IMG/VR virus record: IMGVR_UViG_3300020477_001611
Coordinates: 1 to 64,000 of that record
DNA: 64,000 bases
Source of the DNA: a virus
Direction: 5' to 3' (one strand)
Position 1 is the stretch's first letter. Each line of letters opens with the position of its first letter. Made by a program: the position numbers and the translations under genes. Of this stretch, positions 59,901 to 64,000 are shown one piece after another. Below the pieces are notes generated by a model that saw only the letters and a list, made by a program, of their open reading frames with translations, ran no database searches and had not been told where the DNA came from.

Positions 59901-60382
59901 TTTGTAGTCGTATCATAGATGAGATCCTTTGTAAAACCATCAAAATAAACATATTGAGGATCGTTACTTAAACCAAAATTACCATTTGTAGCAACCTTTG
60001 TACCCCATGTCGGCGTGCCAAAGTTGGCATATCCCGTTTTGCGCGGATATTCGTTTTCTAAAACATATTGGCCGATCGGAGTTAAATCATTTTCAAATTT
60101 TAATCTTTCGGCTCGTGAGCCATCATAAGGGTATTGTCCCACAATACGATCGACGGTATCAACGTAGTATCGTTTTGCAGATCCAAATTTGACAAAGTTG
60201 GCAGGGTCGCTGTAATCCAACTCTGGAATAAACTCAAACTTCTTTCTTGTGTATTCTTTGACATAGGCTGCTGACTCAACATCTGTTGTAAAAGACTGCG
60301 CAGAGCCTGATTGTACAGAGCGCAGTTCGGTAGTCGGACTTAATTGTTCGGCCTTGTTTCGTTTAAAAAACTTTTTTGTCAT
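50960..60382 (-). CDS. Giant 3140-residue structural protein with LamG domain and cysteine-rich end
   Basis: The protein takes 15 percent of the window. A LamG-type domain lies at about 145-355 (SGSTIEFWMKKDDFP, STWHHYAITMQE, then GSIDEFRYWKEARNAQQIGR). A second related region follows near 715-880. A Gly/Asp/Pro linker (GGGQGGDGSGGGDPEFDDD) near residue 1145 divides the chain. Long Tyr/Asn/Ser-rich stretches follow. Near 2950-3000 is a region with CKNDDDCPECHTCKTT, near 3050 the motif CTDSNANNYNEKATVDDGSC, and the end carries YWMPCKDHVS. It starts at the stop of the DNRLRE-like gene. T4 gp7 (1032 residues) is the large wedge protein after gp6; this giant may combine a wedge role with surface or fibre domains, which is inference. 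Confidence 0.82.
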   Translation of the reverse strand: MTKKFFKRNKAEQLSPTTELRSVQSGSAQSFTTDVESAAYVKEYTRKKFEFIPELDYSDPANFVKFGSAKRYYVDTVDRIVGQYPYDGSRAERLKFENDLTPIGQYVLENEYPRKTGYANFGTPTWGTKVATNGNFGLSNDPQYVYFDGFTKDLIYDTTTNQVGSLEANWASGSTIEFWMKKDDFPPLVGAGGTTDEMIFHVSGGQTSHGNPGHELGLYIRHSLNNNTFWLSYAQYNPALVNKFYTNLTLPSLTTFADSTWHHYAITMQETSATNMRIVAYLDGNFETEVNFTLSTALPTAMSGNLIGTIGACGDSLAGTFGLTGYGGLSGSIDEFRYWKEARNAQQIGRNYFFDIGGGGNTDTSKVNDDDPLKLSVYYKFNEGITLTSSVDSVVLDYSGRLTNGVWSGYNSSYSRQTGSAITLSGVATEKGDPVIYATQPDVVTYKTNMTVSGSDYDINNFGSLYNSIPQWARDEDAANGYLIEKTCQTLGSYLDVLYGQIGALTSLKDPSYVSGSQIKPNPQTHRNLKSFGFDIPGMFIDTGVIQEVLSKDDKRLYEEKVFKVKNLIFQNIYNNLAYINKAKGTEKAFRNLFRCFGVDDEVIRLNMYADNQEYDLRENRENTAIKHKVIDLSGYKSSTSRQAVVYQYPDPSLAASSTGDNGYLPAASDADIPFTYEAEIFFPKFVNFPDGNLPKLKTSSLFGIHSASTTPNSTDTTVPANDPAGLKVYAHTNNNNKTYFYVTSSQGEFPTLTSSYYDNVYENQKWNFALRIRPEKYPFSSEAVSSPTASYEFYGVNYSLGTKINEFSVSASVNVADTAGPFLTGSSKRIYLGADRTNITGALQNETNTRLVSTRVWYDYLTNEEIQKHAMDVSSYGRLYPERNTFVYEGLLSGTYIPKIETLALYWNFDNVTGSDSSGKFLIKDVTSGSSTGSVNRYPLGNYSDLVGPNYAGQGSEFSESSTNVVDFKFIDSSRQQLPENLYTSDLVKVLSRDDTLFTRLSRPNKYFFAVEASMYDTISKAMLGFFASISDFNNLIGEPVNMYRPNYKAMEKLRYLFFQNISNNPDVEKYINLYKWIDGALDGVLNNLIPASANAADKARSVIENHILERNKYRHKYTKIKELQDLDLVKGSPSSGGGQGGDGSGGGDPEFDDDSPPPPPKDGSGADPNLQIPIRNSFAGNAPFPRDMQRSKGLTPNQREPRLEDYPTVSKIRAPTDPVVTNQSEGRIWWRFSARRDSTGILNVSAPANHSRYALQNNAAMVYSRSATPYSNFDMAAYRSLHAGVNLNNESRPNYYLGTFSERAATDGISILSRAGLSNAVKNINNTPYYTYSGSRDETSNGRRRFPISVSTNEDSTQLPPYSYLPFTILSASGETPSAYQQILATTLGNNADLVNAHVDSYHFDKEVPMQGTYTEEQVGGYQYRHGNLLNYSSSGDARVRKEGYQLNFADHATDGFELRNPRIVDGEYDKDRPVGTLLRAAGAKSPVNIANIKVSNSIGINYNNYNYNYEIVQTSGRRENNRYYILSLGTTGSGVTNDAIETVTNITFDDRAALRRDLTGSTDSIIVNRFSAPGGPETSAENALDVESAEYSVYNALPYRNLVVRNALQTLLTRHALSGGYDSVLLAPSGSYQKNQRNVGYQISSSLESPKTVYDNAYVGHGIPKSDVQYRWIADSWIAQKRGYPNEALLTTAPGLLTSSGPEYGTGNGFENDATASDYSPIYGYEYSASIQFISGGHFSWYPVPGAKAATYGGNTQGVSFVGDNTIVLGTFDTASNIFTTASTTSSYFNIYTLGETHAQQYQAISTNTFLLNNNGPYGWPTWKQLRVRQTKAANDLRKYSLYQNVRKVLDDNRNKLIDSRTDLVQSPVTIKHKKVIQAIDDVTGTIEYAFGNEYHYFARDYSKEKNAIENKNFDLNAPTRDLQNSDFYKLSGKWKNILYSEVLFPKDENVFRNLIREREQYVSFWKSDLLAIREDNVLADIAGTNITASGWPMDVSTTGAAADHEESGVIMRNTGSTGQGAIVAGEINSRYAFTLDTSRAKNVVQAQAGTGAFFTSYDDFSKDAKLIGQDYSLMPEFTISNFVREVHISHGGNYVNNIYEYALTGSGFTGHGGVGAPAGDTESRRDSIERYATTSKLTYLQELKDYYGEPTAIRLAFDVVKQILPKDGFYPQQRTVQLAQIFSQSYANSDYDQGPGNTPSSIPLGNSPTYETSLMPFWAPGIGYNSIKAGLACDFPYKSTIAGRASASIDQEFESRAPFDAILAPHEYVGNIFQICPSSGSYYSAHSPMPIVQDTTGAVNKTDGLYQYAAHNFFAEVPNFFLDGLTTFKSAPESSWTFEGPLSSSAGVKKFAMDVIITKPVSFVQYSNPAAFGPYPYIHHAPPGVMFMAYEGQAAYFDFVAANNCYGCGAPAACIGDVFGGSSFHYSAPAYTRATLEFDPTNLLPSSGKVGQSSFSFSDIIANSTIRNSNSWTELNGAGNNACATAINSNSMVPSSASFMALSASIDMFELDADKRWTIRTKWEAPVLNFFKDGDASTANPVAPTAEPNPHSIGTAGTVCGTRGMWHQFSDVAATELSGTATRLNMKLSKASWSGNSVYPDAINRELTGSLVEACGFASRPEPIGRFKAEQIVEEAICAIPFYVDCETGEETYFEIPFNIFEKSYADVRQDRLTTNSVADMIKKMDKYVVPPIYDFVWKRDQAKRVPTTKEEYGNVNPPFSMYISEFTSTLTQADLSKWWQGVMPSQAVTPETETVIIEHPLVDGELLSPTIFQYNGFRDKKIPKDIRWRIFKIKKRAEYDYYVTQAALTGVPAYRYPIAQRFSYNWPYDYFSLIELGKMEVGFEVRNDAPNRIKDIRGGGYIRPEEVIAKRAALGEPLTISAPTNTAAPTQAICSSPELQELARLQELLSLGIELSPEQGQSFEELVIKCGLPYVPPREEEEPVCKNDDDCPECHTCKTTMSALSSDVTVSCEPNPDAECSSDGALGTCDTDGGYVCKNCKCVLEDSADEMPPSRSDELFTGDLSDLGAFEEEDPFEAGIEDEIIYGCTDSNANNYNEKATVDDGSCVYEEEEPAEEEEDPLASIPPEELYEDRNAAIATSESYTNEGCQGQVHAMGQYWMPCKDHVSWEKAYYG

Positions 60383-61866
60383 TATCCCACCCTAAATGTA
60401 AAGGTCTCGTTAAGTTCTCGGTATCTGGTGCCATACTTATAAAGAAATTTAAGACCATACTTAAAATCAGTCTCCAACATTGACATATCCAAATTAAAAT
60501 AACTGCCGGAAACATCGTAAGACAACTTAGTATACGCTGGCTCTGAAGAGCTTCCAGTTCCGTAATTAATAATTGTTAGGTCATCGACCACTCGATAAAG
60601 CTTATAATACATTTCAGGTATAACGACCGATTTGGCATCTGTTGTCGCCACCGTATAAACGTTAGGGCTCCAATTTTTGTTCCTTGTGTATAATCTAAAA
60701 CGAGCATTTTCTTTTGTAGAATACTCTCGCTTTAAATTAGTAATTTTACAAACATATGCTGGCTCCTCATCGTCGCCGCGGTCGTCAAATCGATTAACCT
60801 CTATTGATCCCGTAAAATATTGTGTATTTCTGTCGCCATCGTCGGCAGGCTGTGAGCCAGTGCTCCACACGTCATAAATTAATGAAGCTGTTGTATTCAT
60901 ATACACCGAAGCGGTATATATTCCTGTTAAATTTTGACCATTTATGTATGCCAAACTTGCAGTAAAAGAAGAGCTAACGCTGCTTGTAAGAGAATTGGCA
61001 TGTAAGGTAACAAACATGTAATCGCTTGTAAGCGTAGGAATGTTTTTTAAAGTGCCGCGAATACGATTATAAAAATATAAAGTATTTAAATTATCAGCAG
61101 CCGAGGCCAGCGAACTACTCGCATAAAAGTCGCCGCGATTGTCTGGACGGGAGTCGTTCCAGCGGGCCTCAATCACTGGCCTCTTGTAAAAATATTGACT
61201 ATTGCGTGCAAAAAATCGCTTAGTATAATAAGACGTGGTGCTGCCCGACAATTCTTGAGAGCCTGTCAAATAGACTCCAAAGCCGTAACTGCTTGTATTA
61301 GTATTAAGCCACTCTTCCATTTGAGCAGTAATATCCATTTCAAGATCTTCTAGTCCCGTACTAAAAGTTTGTTTTGCAGAGGGTGCCAAATCATTTCCAA
61401 GAGACCCCGTTAAAAAGTCGCCACCCTCATTCTTCCAATCGTCTGAAGAAGCAGTGTTTTGTTGCCAATTGCTGGCTCCTAAATCTTTATAGTCCTCCAT
61501 ATCCAGACCGATACCCTCAGTCCACGAACTAGAAATAGCTGACGCAACCAAGGTGAAATCTCGTGGAGTGGTGGTACTGTGTTCAGCATTAAAAAGTCGC
61601 AAATAAAAATTTACATTTCCAGAGGTCGGAAGATCGCCGTTGTCGCGGCTCCCACTAATACTGGCCGTGGTTGTTCCAACAACAGGGAAATCAATTAAAA
61701 TTCTGGCGGCCTCTTGTGAAGATGTTGAACTTTGCGCATAGAGGTTGAAGACTTCTAAAATATCAGAAGCGCCCATATTAGAGCCAGTCCCTCTTGTAGA
61801 CAAGTTGTTGGCATACGCATTAGTAATTGTATTATCTTTTGTGGCATAAAATCTTTTAATAGGCAT
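60382..61866 (-). CDS. Structural protein after gp6, DNRLRE-like start (494 residues)
   Basis: The N-terminal 100 residues (RFYATKDNTITNAYANNLST, then GASDILEVFNLYAQSSTSSQ, AARILIDFP) follow the layout of DNRLRE-type domains: a variable strand, a marker of identical units and a closing IDF strand. The rest is beta-rich with many Ser, Thr and Tyr, and ends in YRELNETFTFRVG. It starts at the last base of gp6 and ends at the first base of the giant gene (one-base overlaps), so the three are translated together. I infer a baseplate or fibre-attachment role. No T4 equivalent is recognised by sequence. Confidence 0.68.
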   Translation of the reverse strand: MPIKRFYATKDNTITNAYANNLSTRGTGSNMGASDILEVFNLYAQSSTSSQEAARILIDFPVVGTTTASISGSRDNGDLPTSGNVNFYLRLFNAEHSTTTPRDFTLVASAISSSWTEGIGLDMEDYKDLGASNWQQNTASSDDWKNEGGDFLTGSLGNDLAPSAKQTFSTGLEDLEMDITAQMEEWLNTNTSSYGFGVYLTGSQELSGSTTSYYTKRFFARNSQYFYKRPVIEARWNDSRPDNRGDFYASSSLASAADNLNTLYFYNRIRGTLKNIPTLTSDYMFVTLHANSLTSSVSSSFTASLAYINGQNLTGIYTASVYMNTTASLIYDVWSTGSQPADDGDRNTQYFTGSIEVNRFDDRGDDEEPAYVCKITNLKREYSTKENARFRLYTRNKNWSPNVYTVATTDAKSVVIPEMYYKLYRVVDDLTIINYGTGSSSEPAYTKLSYDVSGSYFNLDMSMLETDFKYGLKFLYKYGTRYRELNETFTFRVG

Positions 61867-63656
61867 TATTTCACGGCTCCCACTATATCAATGTCTGGAT
61901 ATTTTATTTCCATAACCACGTTCTCTGGTACAATAATAAATCTCCCATCGGCTGTTGTTGCATTATCAATATCAAAATCATAAGTGCTATAATTGGTACC
62001 CGTTTTTTGTACTATTTTAACGGTCTGTGCGTCAACAACATCAGGGATATCGTTTAAAACGCGATAGATATCAGATATATAAAATGGTGCTCCAAATAAT
62101 AATTGCTCAGCAAATTTTTGCTTAAGAGCACTATTGCACTTCTCTAGAATTTCAGTTTGATTTGCATCTAATTTTCCCAATACCGTAAACTCAATACCAA
62201 TGTTGACAATCTGTCCGTCTAAAATATCAATAGTATCATTTATCATCTTATACTGGCTTAGCCAAATTTTGAGATTTTCTTTAATAGTTGAGCTACTTTG
62301 AGCCAACCTTCCATTAACGTCCTCAGACACCACATAAAGGTTAAGGTTCCTCTTAAAAGAATCTTTATCCTGAACAATGTTGGCCCTCTTAACAGCCCCA
62401 AGCTTAGGTGGCATTCGATAAATGATACTTAAATAATCTTGACGTGTGACTGCTCTGTTTTGTGAAGCGTAGGCATCAATAGCCCTTGTACGAATCTCCT
62501 CTGCGGTAAGATCTTTAATATCTCCAACCAAAGGTTCTTCATTTTCCACATCTAAGCTCGCGACAATTGTCTGATAATTATCACTAGATGGCAGATCATC
62601 AGTTGTGAATGAAAGCTCTGGGGTAACTACGGTGTTAATTGCGCCGGCGGCTGTATTAACAGAATCACTGTCATTCCTCCTATAGGTAACGATTAACTGC
62701 CCCTGTGGTGGGACTATTCCAAATTTGTCTGTCTTTAACAAAATTGAAGGATCAAACGAATCGTCAGAATAATAATTTCTGGCATATCGGTTCAAAGCTA
62801 CATCCGTTGGATCAGGGAATTCATTGTCTGTCAAAGTTGACTCCGAGCCATATCCAAATCTTAAAGAGGTGACTCCTTCATCATCGACTTCTACAATAAA
62901 CCGGCGCGGTACCAACTTTTCTCGCAAAATATAGGGGGCATCTTCAGTGTCAGTGCTTGGATTTCTCAAAGCCTGATATACCGTATTTTGTGATAAGTAC
63001 GGAACTTCGCTATATTCATTTCCTTCTGCATCAACCACTGAGATAATCTCTGAAATATTTTCGCCACCCAAATCCAGCTTAAGGAACTTTTTATAACTTC
63101 CGACCGTCAAAATTTCCGTCTCTGTTATTCCCGATATAACATCTCCATAAGCTTTATAGGCGTAAGTCTTGGCGGAACCATCTGAATTCATCTCCGCTAC
63201 AACCTTTTGAACGTCACTTCGGGTAAAGTCAACATCGGATGAAAGAATAAAAGAATTGCCGGCCGATGAGGCAAGTGTGGTGCCCGCTTTCAAAATGGGA
63301 ACTAAATCAGAATCGGGATCGCCAGTTGAGTTGGAGGGAACCTGCACATAAAATGCGCACTTTCCTGTAGCTGTAAAAGCTTGAGGCCTCTTATATCCTA
63401 ATTGTTTTGCCAAAGAAAAAAGGTTTTTCTTTTCAATAGCCGTGTCCAAATAGGTTTCATTGGCCTGATAATCTAAATAAAATGATAGTACATCACCAAC
63501 ATAAGCCACCATATCCATCATCAAGGAACCAAATGATGCTTCGCTAAAATCTTGATAAGTGTCAGGGTAATAAACCTTGGCATAATTAATCAAGTCTGCT
63601 TTGATACTCTCAAAGTCTCGGTTTGTATATTTAACTGGTGTAGTTTTTTTAGCCAT
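61866..63656 (-). CDS. 6: Baseplate wedge protein gp6-like (phage J-type)
   Basis: This wedge protein forms the inner ring of the baseplate. The N-terminal signature YTNRDFESIKADLINYAKVY, YPDTYQDFSEASFGSLMMDM, VAYVGDVLSFYLDYQANETY, then LDTAIEKKNLFSLAKQLGYK is diagnostic for gp6 and related baseplate J-like proteins. LTAEEIRTRAIDAYASQNRA and VTRQDYLSIIYRMPP in the middle are also typical. The 596 residues are close to T4 gp6 (660). It follows gp25 by 16 bases; gp25 and gp6 are partners in the wedge. AAGACGAATAA precedes the ATG, a weak site. Confidence 0.93.
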   Translation of the reverse strand: MAKKTTPVKYTNRDFESIKADLINYAKVYYPDTYQDFSEASFGSLMMDMVAYVGDVLSFYLDYQANETYLDTAIEKKNLFSLAKQLGYKRPQAFTATGKCAFYVQVPSNSTGDPDSDLVPILKAGTTLASSAGNSFILSSDVDFTRSDVQKVVAEMNSDGSAKTYAYKAYGDVISGITETEILTVGSYKKFLKLDLGGENISEIISVVDAEGNEYSEVPYLSQNTVYQALRNPSTDTEDAPYILREKLVPRRFIVEVDDEGVTSLRFGYGSESTLTDNEFPDPTDVALNRYARNYYSDDSFDPSILLKTDKFGIVPPQGQLIVTYRRNDSDSVNTAAGAINTVVTPELSFTTDDLPSSDNYQTIVASLDVENEEPLVGDIKDLTAEEIRTRAIDAYASQNRAVTRQDYLSIIYRMPPKLGAVKRANIVQDKDSFKRNLNLYVVSEDVNGRLAQSSSTIKENLKIWLSQYKMINDTIDILDGQIVNIGIEFTVLGKLDANQTEILEKCNSALKQKFAEQLLFGAPFYISDIYRVLNDIPDVVDAQTVKIVQKTGTNYSTYDFDIDNATTADGRFIIVPENVVMEIKYPDIDIVGAVK

Positions 63657-63672
63657 TTATTCGTCTTCCCTG

Positions 63673-64000
63673 CTATAGAAATTGATTCTCAATATCCAAT
63701 TCTAACTTATCTGACACCCCCAAAGTTGGAATAATATATTCTATCTGTAAGACAACCATATTTTTTTCTCTTATCAGGTCGGTCTTTAAATTCGTTATGT
63801 TTATATAAGGTAAATATTTAGATGTTTGATCAAATACTCGTTCTCTCAAAAGCTCTAAAGTTTCGGAAGTGACACTCTCAAACAACATCCGTTGAAATCC
63901 GACGCCAAAATTAACATCCATAATCTTTTCACCGGGCATTGTTAAAACCATGTGCTTAAAGTTTTGTTTTGCGGTCTCTGATAAGTCTTTTGTAAGTCCA
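63673..64000 (-). CDS. 25: Baseplate wedge protein gp25-like, 5' end outside the window
   Basis: This small protein has the GpW/gp25 fold and starts the wedge-sheath contact in T4. Visible signature: VLTMPGEKIMDVNFGVGFQR, MLFE, then TLELLRERVFDQTSKYLPYI and LQIEYIIPTLGVSDKLELDI. The first internal ATG is at 63951, but the frame remains open upstream to the window edge (LTKDLSETAKQNFKH before it), which matches the gp25 N-terminal helix and shows that the real start lies beyond base 64000. At least 109 codons are present, against 132 residues for T4 gp25. The following gene is gp6. Confidence 0.9.
   Translation of the reverse strand, partial: GLTKDLSETAKQNFKHMVLTMPGEKIMDVNFGVGFQRMLFESVTSETLELLRERVFDQTSKYLPYINITNLKTDLIREKNMVVLQIEYIIPTLGVSDKLELDIENQFL

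Noticed and set aside
1-64000. tRNA genes, CRISPR arrays, insertion sequences, integrase or attachment sites
   Set aside because: None was recognised by reading both strands. The gaps between genes are too short to hold most of these, and no repeat-spacer pattern or transposase motif was seen.

Overview
The window is a 64 kb piece of a T4-superfamily myovirus (contractile-tailed phage) genome. All supported genes lie on the minus strand, so transcription runs from base 64000 towards base 1. Genes are packed tightly, with frequent 4-40 base overlaps and mostly AGGAG-type ribosome binding sites. The T4-type structural set is recognisable by its motifs: terminase, portal, prohead protease, scaffold, major capsid protein, neck proteins, sheath, tail tube and baseplate wedge. 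The replication genes are not a standard T4 set: a short family A DNA polymerase without an exonuclease domain, a class II (B12-dependent) ribonucleotide reductase, a DnaB-type helicase, a UvsX/RecA protein and a gp32-like single-strand binding protein. A ribosomal protein bS21 gene and C-terminal motifs familiar from aquatic viruses suggest an aquatic bacterial host. The host itself cannot be named from this sequence.

Layout in transcription order: (1) 64.0-41.7 kb, baseplate wedge (gp25, gp6), then a 3140-residue LamG-containing protein and seven further structural proteins, several of them sharing terminal modules. (2) 41.6-36.9 kb, DNA metabolism: a RuvC-like nuclease, a primase, an Mre11-Rad50 type fusion protein and a newly noted 22-residue cysteine-rich peptide. 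(3) 36.9-30.8 kb, small membrane and zinc-binding proteins, terminase large subunit and portal. (4) 30.8-22.7 kb, head assembly: prohead-associated proteins, gp21 protease, bS21, surface-type proteins, gp22 scaffold, gp23 capsid and a lysine/alanine/proline repeat protein. (5) 22.6-13.1 kb, neck, sheath, two tail-tube paralogues, gp26-type chaperone and tape measure. (6) 13.1-7.7 kb, tail tip and baseplate. (7) 7.7-0 kb, replication: polymerase, a diverged FtsZ/tubulin-fold protein, single-strand binding protein, UvsX, a 43-residue basic protein, 5'-nuclease, helicase and ribonucleotide reductase, which runs off the left edge.

Two classes of control signal are visible. Two replication genes (5'-nuclease and primase) have near-consensus sigma-70 promoters. 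Several head and tail genes have a shared ACTATTTAT(A/T) box 18-31 bases before the start codon, sometimes directly after an intrinsic terminator; I read this as a candidate late promoter. The 5'-nuclease promoter lies inside a terminator hairpin whose other arm carries the ribosome binding site, a compact arrangement that could switch the gene between read-through and independent expression.

The least expected items are the FtsZ/tubulin-fold protein with altered GTPase loops, the terminator-embedded promoter, the late-promoter box, the cysteine-rich micropeptide, the fused SbcD-SbcC protein and a set of head proteins with a shared leader ending in a prohead-protease-type site. No tRNA gene, CRISPR array, insertion sequence, integrase or attachment site was recognised. 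No gene-free stretch longer than about 110 bases remains. All homology statements are by eye from motifs; no search could be run.
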